Shown: positions 1 through 6,583 of the stretch, piece by piece
Position numbering within the stretch: position 1 is the stretch's first letter
Layout of the letters: each line of letters opens with the position of its first letter
DNA from: JAPLGZ01 sp038225095
GTDB taxonomy: Bacteria > Chloroflexota > Anaerolineae > Caldilineales > Caldilineaceae
DNA length: 13,511 bases
Reading direction: 5' to 3'
Assembly (NCBI GenBank): GCA_038225095.1
Contig: JBBREZ010000156.1
Span: 1-13,511, forward strand
The notes under the pieces: model-generated
Told to the model about the DNA's origin: nothing
The model's database searches: none
What the model saw: only the letters and a program-made list of their open reading frames with translations
Translations under genes and position numbers: made by a program

Positions 1-17
1 GGCGAATCAAAATTCTA

Positions 18-60
18 TTGTACCCCCACACGCGCTTTAGCCGCTAAAACGCGAGTACAA
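18..60. repeat. Palindrome upstream of hemA
   Basis: Outer arms TTGTAC (18-23) and GTACAA (55-60) enclose an almost perfect inner hairpin: CGCGCTTTAGC (31-41) pairs with GCTAAAACGCG (43-53) at 10 of 11 positions, with a one-base loop. No T-run follows, so it is not a classic intrinsic terminator. It may end an upstream transcript outside the window or be a dispersed palindromic repeat. Confidence 0.6.
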
Positions 61-116
61 CAACCAGACCTCTCCCCCCGCCCTACCGTTCGGCTGCGGT
101 TCGACAAGCGCACCGC

Positions 117-194
117 ACGGGGCCTGAGCGTTCGACGACTCGACTGAGCTCGCCGAAGTCTGAGCGCACGCCGAAGTCTTGCCGCAGGCCCCGT
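117..194. repeat. Inverted repeat in hemA leader with internal direct repeats
   Basis: ACGGGGCCTG (117-126) and CAGGCCCCGT (185-194) are perfect 10-nt inverted arms. Between them CGCCGAAGTCT occurs twice (151-161 and 169-179). Outside them a C-rich stretch near 71-86 and a G-rich stretch near 202-215 are imperfectly complementary, so 70-215 could fold as one large structure. It looks like a dispersed intergenic repeat. A regulatory role for the heme operon cannot be shown. Confidence 0.55.
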
Positions 195-248
195 CGCAGC
201 CTGGTAAGGGAGGGGACTGTGACAGGGATGACCATCATTCGATTGTCC

Positions 249-254
249 AAAGGA
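249..254 (+). promoter_or_regulatory. Ribosome binding site of hemA
   Basis: AAAGGA lies 7 nt before the ATG at 262 and supports that start. Confidence 0.7.
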
Positions 255-261
255 AGCGGGC

Positions 262-1530
262 ATGCAGGTTTCGCAATTAGTTTGTCTCGGTCTTAATCAT
301 CGCACGGCCACCGTCGAACTGCGCGAGCATTTTAGTCGCCTACGTTTGCTTGAGGCAGACAAGGCCCACGCCGATAACACCCTCTTACAGGAATTAGTGG
401 TGCTTTCGACCTGCAACCGCGTCGAGTTCTATGCCTATATTGATCCGCAATGTGCGGATCCCTACACTGTCCTGATTGAGTTGCTAGCCAGGCAGATGAC
501 GCCAGCTTCCTTCGTTGACCATCTCTATTTTTACCGGGGCCAGGCTGTGGTCGAACATGTATGTCGGGTGGCGGCGGGTTTAGATTCACTCGTGCTCGGT
601 GAGCCACAAATCCTGGGCCAAATCAACAGTGCTTGTCAGTTGGCCCAACAGCATAAAACGATCGGCCCGGTGTTATCGCTGCTCTTTCGGATTGGTGTTC
701 AGGCGGGCAAACGCGCCCGCACCGAGACCCACATCAGCCGCAACCCCGCCAGTGTCAGTTCGGTCGCCTTAACGTTGGCGCAAAAGGTCACGGGTCAACT
801 CCGTAACCAGCGCATTCTGTTGATCGGTTTGGGCGAGATTGGCAATTTGACCTTGAAATTACTCAAAGCGCGCGGTGTCACGCAGCTTTCCCTGGCCAAT
901 CGTACGCAGAAAAAAGCCGCGTTGATCGCTGCGGAGTGGGGCGGCCAAGCGTATAGCCTGGAAGAATTACCCCAGGCGTTATTAACAGCCGACATTGTGA
1001 TCAGCGCCACGCGGGCGGTGCAACCTTTGCTCGACGCGCCCACCGTTCAGGCTGTGATGGACCAGCGCCAGCGTCGACCTTTAGTGCTGGTTGATCTGGC
1101 GGTGCCACGCGATATTGACCCGGCGGTTGGGGCTATCGAAGGCGTCTGTCTGTTCGATGTTGACGATTTGCAAAATGGTCTGGATGAAGCATTTTTGGCG
1201 CGGCAACGCGAAATCCCAGGCGTTGAAGCAATTATTGCTGAAGAAGTCGCGGTTTGGGCGCACAAGTTTGAGGAATTGACCGTCGAACCGCTGGTCGCCA
1301 CCTTGCGGCAGCGCGCCGAAATGATTCGCCAACGCGAACTCGCACGCGCCTTGCACAATCTTGGCGAGGTCGATGCCCAAGTGCTGGACCAACTCCAGCA
1401 CTTTTCGCGGGCGCTGGTCAATCAATTGCTGCATGAGCCGACCACCCAATTGAAGAAGAAAGCCGGTCAGCCAGCTGCCAGCGAATATGCCTGTGCCATC
1501 CGTGATCTCTTTGGTCTAGCCGAAAGTTAA
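262..1530 (+). CDS. hemA: Glutamyl-tRNA reductase
   Basis: NADPH-dependent glutamyl-tRNA reductase, a cytosolic enzyme that makes glutamate-1-semialdehyde, the committed step of C5-type tetrapyrrole synthesis. The 422 residues are the usual family length. The N-terminal catalytic domain has GLNHRTA (10-16) and LSTCNRVE, with the thioester-forming Cys at residue 51. The family signature GLDSLVLGEPQILGQ is at 106-120. A Rossmann NADPH domain starts near 184 with GLGEIG (189-194), and a helical dimerisation tail follows from about 330. The ATG is supported by AAAGGA 7 nt upstream. It is the first gene of the cluster, and hemCD starts 5 nt after its stop, so translation is probably coupled. The product feeds HemL, encoded at the other end of the cluster. 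No haem-regulatory motif is obvious. Confidence 0.98.
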   Translation: MQVSQLVCLGLNHRTATVELREHFSRLRLLEADKAHADNTLLQELVVLSTCNRVEFYAYIDPQCADPYTVLIELLARQMTPASFVDHLYFYRGQAVVEHVCRVAAGLDSLVLGEPQILGQINSACQLAQQHKTIGPVLSLLFRIGVQAGKRARTETHISRNPASVSSVALTLAQKVTGQLRNQRILLIGLGEIGNLTLKLLKARGVTQLSLANRTQKKAALIAAEWGGQAYSLEELPQALLTADIVISATRAVQPLLDAPTVQAVMDQRQRRPLVLVDLAVPRDIDPAVGAIEGVCLFDVDDLQNGLDEAFLARQREIPGVEAIIAEEVAVWAHKFEELTVEPLVATLRQRAEMIRQRELARALHNLGEVDAQVLDQLQHFSRALVNQLLHEPTTQLKKKAGQPAASEYACAIRDLFGLAES

Positions 1531-1535
1531 CTTCC

Positions 1536-3251
1536 ATGTCGCTCTCTTCCCTGCCTACAATGACCGTCGGCACCCGTACCTCTGCGCTTGCTTTGTGGCA
1601 GACCCACCACATGATTGAGCGCTTACAGACAAGTTGGCCGGGCCTGGTCTGCGAGATCAAACCTTTTATCACCCAAGGCGACAAGACGCAGAAATTAGAC
1701 CAACCGTTGCCAGAGATCGGCGGCAAGGGCTTATTTACTGCGGAACTAGAAGATGCCTTGCGCAAGGGCGTGATTGATCTGGCGATTCATTCGCTCAAGG
1801 ATTTACCGGTTGAGGATGCGCCGGGCTTGACGATTGGCGCGCTCAGCAGTCGGGCGGATGTGCGCGATGTGCTGGTGGCGCATGCCGGTTGGACGCTGGC
1901 CACGTTGCCCACGGGGGCCGTGGTTGGCACGAGTAGCACCCGGCGCGCGGCGCAATTGTTGCTTGCTCGCCCAGATTTGACGATTCGGTCGATTCGCGGC
2001 AATGTGGGAACGCGCGTGCGCAAAGTGCTCGAAGGCCAGTATGACGCCACCGTCCTAGCTGCTGCGGGGCTTGACCGCTTGGGCATGCTCAAGTATGTCA
2101 CTGAATGGTTAACGCTGGATGTTATGCTGCCGGCGCCGGGTCAGGGTGCGTTGGCGGTGCAATGTCGGGCCGACGACGCGGCCAGCTTGAAATTTTTGGC
2201 GGCGCTTGATGATGCCGATGTGCGCGCCGCAGTGACCGCCGAACGTTCATTTTTACATGGCCTGGGCGGCGGCTGTTCGGCGCCGGTGGCCGCTTATGCC
2301 ACCGTGCAAAATACACAAATTACCCTGCGCGCGCTGGTCGCTTCGCCAGATGGTCAACTAATAGTGAGGGTCCAGGGCGAAGGGGTCGCAGCCGCGGCCT
2401 TAGGTCATCAACTGGCCGCGCAGGCGATCGCACAAGGCGCGGGCGCGTTGGTGGCGGCGGACAAAATCATTGCGGCCGCGGCTAAGCAAAGACAGGTTCT
2501 CCACGGTAAGCGCATCGTCATCACGCGCCCGCTGGACCAGGCGACTGAGTTTGCCGAGCAACTTGCCAATTTAGGGGCGCTGCCGCTCCTGATGCCGATG
2601 ATTCAGATCGTGCCGCTGCCCGATCAAACTAGACTTGACCAAGCGCTTCAGCAGTTACCAACGTACGATTGGCTCGTCTTTACCAGCGCCAATGCGGTTA
2701 ACGTGTTCTGGGAACGTTGGTCGGCGCTGAATGGGCCGCATCTAGGCACGACCAACGTCGCAGCGGTTGGCGTAGCGACGGCCGCCACTTTGCGCCAACG
2801 GGGCATTGAGCCAGATTTTGTGCCAGCTACTTTTGTGGCCGAGGCGATTGTGACGGGCCTAGGCGATCTGACGGGTGTCAAGATTTTGTTACCCCAGGCC
2901 GAAATTGCCAGGGCAGAACTGGCAACGCTGTTGACAGCCAAAGGCGCACAGGTGGACGCGATTCCCATCTACCAGACCTTGCCCGCCCCGTTGGAGCCAG
3001 CGGCTTTAGCGGCATTACACCAAGGGGTCGATGTGATTACCTTTACGAGCGGCTCGACCGTGAAAAATTTCATGGCGACCGTGCAGGGCGATCCGGCGGT
3101 GTGGCAGCAGGCCAAAATTGCCTGCATTGGCCCTGTGACTGCCCAGACGGCGCAAGCACTTGGTTTACCCGTAGACGTGATGGCTGATGAATATAGCGCG
3201 GCAGGCCTCGTACACGCGCTGACCGCTTACTTTCAAAAGGAGCACGCATGA
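1536..3251 (+). CDS. hemCD: Fused porphobilinogen deaminase / uroporphyrinogen-III synthase
   Basis: A 571-residue bifunctional protein. Residues 1 to about 315 are hydroxymethylbilane synthase (HemC). Its marks are TRTSALALWQ, HSLKDLPVE with the catalytic Asp at 89, GTSSTRRAAQL, RGNVGTRVRK and GGGCSAP, where Cys247 should carry the dipyrromethane cofactor. Residues from about 324 (GKRIVITRP) to the end are uroporphyrinogen-III synthase (HemD), with FTSANAV (382-388), LLPQAE (451-456) and FTSGSTVKNF (503-512). The two join through a short Ala-rich helix-like stretch without a stop. The fusion would pass the unstable hydroxymethylbilane straight to the cyclising domain. An in-frame ATG at 1560 is possible, but it has no ribosome binding site and would trim residues just before the first conserved strand, so 1536 is preferred. 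The gene overlaps hemB by 4 nt. Confidence 0.97.
   Translation: MSLSSLPTMTVGTRTSALALWQTHHMIERLQTSWPGLVCEIKPFITQGDKTQKLDQPLPEIGGKGLFTAELEDALRKGVIDLAIHSLKDLPVEDAPGLTIGALSSRADVRDVLVAHAGWTLATLPTGAVVGTSSTRRAAQLLLARPDLTIRSIRGNVGTRVRKVLEGQYDATVLAAAGLDRLGMLKYVTEWLTLDVMLPAPGQGALAVQCRADDAASLKFLAALDDADVRAAVTAERSFLHGLGGGCSAPVAAYATVQNTQITLRALVASPDGQLIVRVQGEGVAAAALGHQLAAQAIAQGAGALVAADKIIAAAAKQRQVLHGKRIVITRPLDQATEFAEQLANLGALPLLMPMIQIVPLPDQTRLDQALQQLPTYDWLVFTSANAVNVFWERWSALNGPHLGTTNVAAVGVATAATLRQRGIEPDFVPATFVAEAIVTGLGDLTGVKILLPQAEIARAELATLLTAKGAQVDAIPIYQTLPAPLEPAALAALHQGVDVITFTSGSTVKNFMATVQGDPAVWQQAKIACIGPVTAQTAQALGLPVDVMADEYSAAGLVHALTAYFQKEHA
3235..3242 (+). promoter_or_regulatory. Ribosome binding site of hemB
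   Basis: AAAAGGAG, 5 nt before the ATG at 3248 and inside the last codons of hemCD. It fixes the hemB start despite the N-terminal extension. Confidence 0.8.
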
Positions 3252-4312
3252 TCAGTGTTATCAATAAATTAAATGGTCATAAGCAATCCACAACCAGCGC
3301 ATCGTCCAATAATTTTGCCAAGCGCCCACGCCGTTTGCGCCATTCGCCCGCTTTGCGCGCAATGGTACGCGAGACCAGTCTGGCGGCGGATGACTTTATT
3401 TATCCACTTTTTGTCGCCCACGGGCACAACGTGCGCCAACCGATTGCTTCAATGCCCGGCGTCTATCAGCTTTCGGTGGATCAAGCAGTGGAGGAAGCGC
3501 GCTGCGCCGCAGCGCTGGGTGTGCCGGCTGTGCTCCTGTTTGGCCTGCCCGCAACCAAAGATCCAGTGGGTGAGGAAAATTTTGCCGACGACGGCATCGT
3601 GCAACAGGCGGTGCGCGCTTTAAAAGCCGCGCTGCCCGACTTGATCGTGATTACCGATGTCTGCCTGTGCGAATACACCAGCCACGGTCACTGCGGCCTG
3701 TTGAACGACCCTGAGCACAACCACGAACACCTGCCAGCCGATTATGTGCTGAATGATGAAACGTTGGAAGTGCTGGTGCGGGTGGCGGTTTCGCATGCCA
3801 ACGCTGGCGCTGACATGATTGCGCCCAGCAGCATGTTGGACGGCCTGGTGCAGATCATTCGCCAAGGCTTGGATGCACACGACTTTACCCATATCCCGAT
3901 CATGGCCTATGCCGTCAAATATGCTTCGGCCTTCTACGGTCCTTTTCGCGATGCCGCCGACGGTGCCCCTAAATTCGGTGACCGGCGCACCCATCAAATG
4001 GACCCGGCCAATGCGCGTGAGGCGTTGCGCGAGGCCACCTTGGATGTCGAAGAAGGCGCCGATTTTATTATGGTCAAGCCTGCGCTGGCTTACCTGGATG
4101 TGATTCATCGGCTCCACGAACGCTTTCCAGAGACACCACTGGTGGCTTACAACGTCAGCGGCGAATATGCGATGGTCAAGGCCGCGGCGATGAATGGCTG
4201 GCTGGATGAGCAGAAAATCGTGTTGGAAAATTTGATTGGCATGAAACGCGCCGGCGCTGATTTGATTATTACCTATCATGCCAAGGACGCCGCAGCCTGG
4301 CTGCGCGAATAG
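3248..4312 (+). CDS. hemB: Delta-aminolevulinic acid dehydratase (porphobilinogen synthase)
   Basis: Condenses two 5-aminolevulinate molecules to porphobilinogen. The TIM-barrel landmarks are present: RPRRLRHSPALRAMVRET (26-43), the zinc-ligand cluster DVCLCEYTSHGHCG with Cys139, Cys141 and Cys149, the A-site Schiff-base Lys224 in MAYAVKYAS, GPFRDAA, and Lys277 in FIMVKPAL. The three cysteines indicate the zinc-dependent type. At 354 residues it is longer than the roughly 325 of E. coli HemB. About 20 extra residues are at the N-terminus, where the start is supported by AAAAGGAG. About ten more form an insert at 153-166, rich in His, Asp and Glu, directly after the zinc cysteines. The ATG overlaps the stop of hemCD (ATGA), a sign of translational coupling. 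A 290-nt structured spacer follows, so the tight part of the operon ends here. Confidence 0.97.
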   Translation: MISVINKLNGHKQSTTSASSNNFAKRPRRLRHSPALRAMVRETSLAADDFIYPLFVAHGHNVRQPIASMPGVYQLSVDQAVEEARCAAALGVPAVLLFGLPATKDPVGEENFADDGIVQQAVRALKAALPDLIVITDVCLCEYTSHGHCGLLNDPEHNHEHLPADYVLNDETLEVLVRVAVSHANAGADMIAPSSMLDGLVQIIRQGLDAHDFTHIPIMAYAVKYASAFYGPFRDAADGAPKFGDRRTHQMDPANAREALREATLDVEEGADFIMVKPALAYLDVIHRLHERFPETPLVAYNVSGEYAMVKAAAMNGWLDEQKIVLENLIGMKRAGADLIITYHAKDAAAWLRE

Positions 4313-4344
4313 TGCAGAATGCGGAGTGCGGACTAGGTGACAAG

Positions 4345-4442
4345 CTAATCGAGAACGCAAATAGAAGTCGCACAATCGTAGGGCCACGCTAGTTCGTGGC
4401 CGTACAGTTGAAGGTGCCGAGTTTATTTGCGTTCTCGATTAG
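4345..4442. repeat. 98-bp palindromic element with inner hairpin
   Basis: A perfect 19-nt inverted repeat, CTAATCGAGAACGCAAATA (4345-4363) against its exact complement at 4424-4442. It encloses a second hairpin, GGCCACG (4382-4388) with CGTGGCC (4395-4401), extended by GTA/TAC pairs across a mismatch. No reading frame or T-run is associated. Such perfect terminal arms around a small hairpin suggest a miniature mobile or REP-like element, although a transcript-processing structure between hemB and hemQ is also possible. Confidence 0.75.
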
Positions 4443-4443
4443 G

Positions 4444-4558
4444 ATGACAGCGCAAGGTTGCGCGCAAGGGCGGAGCCAGCACGCCCCGTGCGCATGGTCC
4501 GGCCCGTAGGCGTGCCGGCTCCGCTGTGGTCTACCGATTAACAACCTGGCGCTGTCAT
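4444..4558. repeat. 115-bp nested inverted repeat
   Basis: Begins one base after the preceding palindrome. The outer arms at 4444-4460 and 4542-4558 match at 16 of 17 positions; ATGACAGCGC and GCGCTGTCAT are the ends. The inner arms at 4471-4485 and 4509-4523 match at 14 of 15, with CGGAGCC and GGCTCCG as the ends. The GC-rich inner stem could form a strong RNA hairpin about 40 nt before hemQ. No U-tract follows. Either a second miniature element or an attenuator-like structure; undecided. Confidence 0.7.
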
Positions 4559-4602
4559 AAGTAGTTCTATCAGAAAAATAGTAGGGCGGATATAGAAATA
4601 AG

Positions 4603-5343
4603 ATGACAACTGAAATTGTTGAACAATTAGACATTCGTGAAAAAGGGCGCGGTGCGGACGGCAAACCCGTTGCTTCTGACCGGCGACTCTTTATGCAATT
4701 TCTTGCTTTTGGCAATTGTGCTGATTCGGCGGCGCTGATCGCGGCGCTCACCCAGGCCAACGTGGACGGCGTGCTGTACGAAGACATCAACGACCCGCGT
4801 GGGGTGGCGCTCTTGACGCTGAGCGAAGACCCCGATTATTTTATCGGCGAGATTCGGCGCTTTCTAAACCAATCACCGTTTAGCGATTTGACCCCCAAAC
4901 CCGAATACACGATGTTGGGGCGCTCCTATGCGCTTGGCTACGAGCCAGATTTGGTGGAAGCCTTGATCGCACGGCCACGCCGCCACGTCGCTGACGCTAC
5001 GTTGCCGTGGGCAATTTGGTACCCGTTGCGGCGCGCAGGCTCGTTCGAGCAATTATCGGCAGATGAACAACGCGTGGTTTTGTTAGAGCATGGCGGGATT
5101 GGGCGGGCGTTTGGGCGGGCTGGTTTGGGCCATGATATCCGCCTGGCCTGTCACGGGCTGGACAAAAATGACAATGATTTTGTGATCGGGCTGCTTGGCC
5201 CAGCGTTGTATCCGCTTTCGGCGATCGTGCAGCGCATGCGTAAAACCAAGCAGACATCGCTTCATCTCGAACATTTAGGGCCGTTCTTTGTTGGTAAAGC
5301 AATCTGGCAAGCCGATGGTAGACAAGGAGACGCCCATCCGTAG
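4603..5343 (+). CDS. hemQ: Coproheme decarboxylase, chlorite dismutase family (HemQ/ChdC)
   Basis: A 246-residue member of the chlorite dismutase superfamily. By family knowledge HemQ removes two propionate carboxyls from coproheme III with peroxide to give protoheme. What is seen: IWYPLRR with Tyr140 at the position of the catalytic tyrosine, LLEHGGIGRAF with His163 at the position of the proximal haem ligand, the CHGLDKNDNDFV segment (183-193), and HLEHLGPFFVGK (221-232) typical of the C-terminal strand. The distal arginine needed by true chlorite dismutases is not evident about 13 residues after His163, and the heme gene context also argues for HemQ. The ATG lacks a clear ribosome binding site. 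The last residues (about 239-246) are encoded by a hairpin repeat shared with the hemH-hemY spacer, so this tail was probably acquired when the repeat inserted. Confidence 0.9.
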   Translation: MTTEIVEQLDIREKGRGADGKPVASDRRLFMQFLAFGNCADSAALIAALTQANVDGVLYEDINDPRGVALLTLSEDPDYFIGEIRRFLNQSPFSDLTPKPEYTMLGRSYALGYEPDLVEALIARPRRHVADATLPWAIWYPLRRAGSFEQLSADEQRVVLLEHGGIGRAFGRAGLGHDIRLACHGLDKNDNDFVIGLLGPALYPLSAIVQRMRKTKQTSLHLEHLGPFFVGKAIWQADGRQGDAHP

Positions 5344-5394
5344 ATGGGACGGAAACAGGTAGACATCACCTGTCTACCTGTCTACCTGTCTACC
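5317..5394. repeat. Repeat-built stem-loops at the hemQ-hemE junction
   Basis: Contains CCCATC (5333-5338) with GATGGG (5343-5348); then a perfect 10-nt hairpin, CAGGTAGACA (5356-5365) with TGTCTACCTG (5371-5380), loop of 5; and TGTCTACC three times in tandem (5371-5378, 5379-5386, 5387-5394). GGTAGACA at 5317-5324 is complementary to the tandem word, so alternative pairings exist. The first part overlaps the hemQ stop codon. Positions 5329-5359 recur at 7573-7603 with 29 of 31 identical bases. Confidence 0.75.
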
Positions 5395-5451
5395 CATCTT
5401 TGTTAATCCAGATAATGTCTATTAACCATAAGTCATTAATAATCATTCATT
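5395..5451 (+). promoter_or_regulatory. AT-rich leader of hemE
   Basis: A conspicuously AT-rich stretch between the hairpins and the hemE ATG, in an otherwise GC-rich cluster. GATAAT (5411-5416) could serve as a -10 box, but no good -35 is seen at the right distance, and no ribosome binding site precedes the ATG. An internal promoter or a leaderless or unstructured initiation region is possible. Confidence 0.25.
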
Positions 5452-6510
5452 ATGACAAACACAACCGAACCTACCGCCGTTTTCTTGCGCGCTTGTCGCG
5501 GCTTGCCCGTCAAACATACACCGATCTGGCTGATGCGCCAGGCTGGTCGTTATATGCCTGAATATCGTGCCTTACGCGCGCGTTATAGCATGCTTGAAGT
5601 GATCCGCGCGCCGGAATTGGCCGCTGAAGTGACCCTGCAACCGATCAAGGCTTTTGCGTTTGATGCGGCGATCATTTTTGCGGACATTCTGCCGCCGCTG
5701 ATCGGGATGGGCCTGGATCTGGATTTCGTCAAAGGCGAAGGCCCCTGCATTCATAACCCGTTGCGCCGCCCCTACGACATCGATCTGCTGGCGACGCCAC
5801 CGGCAGAAGAGCATATGGCTGGCACGCTCAAGGCGATTGAGATTGTCAGCAAGGAATTAGCGCTGCGCAACATTCCGTTGATCGGCTTTGCCGGTGCGCC
5901 GTTTACGCTGGCTAGCTACGCCGTTGAAGGTGGCAGCTCGAAGAGCTTTGCCAAGGTCAAGGCTTTAATGTACAGCGAACCAGCGGCCTGGAAACGCTTG
6001 ATGACAAAGTTAGTGACGGTGCAGGCCGATCTGTTGCTGAAACAGGCCAAAGCTGGTGCGTCAGCCTTACAGGTGTTTGATTCGTGGGCTGGGTTGGCTT
6101 TGAGCCAGGCGGATTACCTGCGCTATGTGCAGCCGTATAACAAGGCGCTCTTCCAGGCGCTCATCCCGGCTGGTGTGCCAGTGATCAATTTTGGCACCGG
6201 CACCAGTGCCTACCTGCGCGATGTGGCCGCGTGTGGCGGTGATGTGATGGGTATTGATTGGCATATGCCGCTGGACTGGGCGTGGCAACAGATCGGCTAT
6301 GATCGTCCGATCCAGGGCAATCTGGACCCGGTTGCGCTATTGGCACCGTGGCCGGAGTTGAAATTTCAAACCGACGCCGTGCTTGCCCAAGCCGCCAATC
6401 GACCTGGCCATATTTTTAATCTGGGGCATGGCATTTTGCCAGAAACGCCGCTAGAAAATGTGGCGCGGCTGGTGGATTATGTGCATGAGAAGACAGGGAT
6501 ACGGGATTAG
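5452..6510 (+). CDS. hemE: Uroporphyrinogen decarboxylase
   Basis: Decarboxylates the four acetate side chains of uroporphyrinogen III to give coproporphyrinogen III. It is 352 residues, normal for the family. The first signature WLMRQAGRYMPEYR supplies Arg29 and Arg33, which bind substrate carboxylates. FADIL has Asp78, the pyrrole-NH-binding catalytic residue. GFAGAPFTLASYAVEGG includes Tyr156. FDSWAG has Ser211, and FNLGHGILPETPLENV has the active-site His326. The ATG at 5452 has no recognisable ribosome binding site but is the first Met before the conserved N-terminus. The last four residues, GIRD, and the stop are encoded inside one arm of an inverted repeat (6495-6510), so the original C-terminus may have been replaced. 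Its product goes to the HemY-type oxidase. Confidence 0.97.
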   Translation: MTNTTEPTAVFLRACRGLPVKHTPIWLMRQAGRYMPEYRALRARYSMLEVIRAPELAAEVTLQPIKAFAFDAAIIFADILPPLIGMGLDLDFVKGEGPCIHNPLRRPYDIDLLATPPAEEHMAGTLKAIEIVSKELALRNIPLIGFAGAPFTLASYAVEGGSSKSFAKVKALMYSEPAAWKRLMTKLVTVQADLLLKQAKAGASALQVFDSWAGLALSQADYLRYVQPYNKALFQALIPAGVPVINFGTGTSAYLRDVAACGGDVMGIDWHMPLDWAWQQIGYDRPIQGNLDPVALLAPWPELKFQTDAVLAQAANRPGHIFNLGHGILPETPLENVARLVDYVHEKTGIRD

Positions 6511-6554
6511 ACATCGCGCGTACTGTTACCGTATCCCCTAATCCCTGTATCCCT
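6495..6554. repeat. Inverted repeat over the hemE stop codon
   Basis: AGGGATACGGGATTAG (6495-6510) pairs with CTAATCCCTGTATCCCT (6538-6554) over 16 bp with a single bulged base. GGGATACGG (6496-6504) can alternatively pair perfectly with CCGTATCCC (6529-6537). The 3' side is built from repeated TATCCC and AATCCC words. The 5' arm encodes the last residues and stop of hemE. No U-tract follows. Confidence 0.75.
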
Positions 6555-6583
6555 ACTCCTTACTCAAAGAATGGCAAACCAAT

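Noticed and set aside
15..263. 82-residue - strand open frame over the hemA leader
   Set aside because: Very Arg-rich translation of palindromic repeats, without a ribosome binding site or family resemblance.
3620..4387. 255-residue open frame on the - strand over hemB
   Set aside because: It is antisense to an unmistakable hemB, has no recognisable domain and runs into the spacer. Long antisense frames are common in GC-rich genes.
4389..4790. 133-residue - strand open frame before and over the start of hemQ
   Set aside because: Its codons run through the nested palindromes and the antisense of hemQ; nothing protein-like is seen.
4603..5343. True chlorite dismutase
   Set aside because: No distal arginine is evident at the expected spacing from His163, and the gene sits within a complete heme cluster, which favours HemQ.
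5371..5394. CRISPR-like tandem repeat
   Set aside because: Three 8-nt units with no spacers and no cas genes; a short tandem repeat within a hairpin.
6495..6554. Intrinsic terminator after hemE
   Set aside because: The stem is good but no T-run follows the 3' arm, and downstream genes continue the pathway. Listed as a repeat instead.
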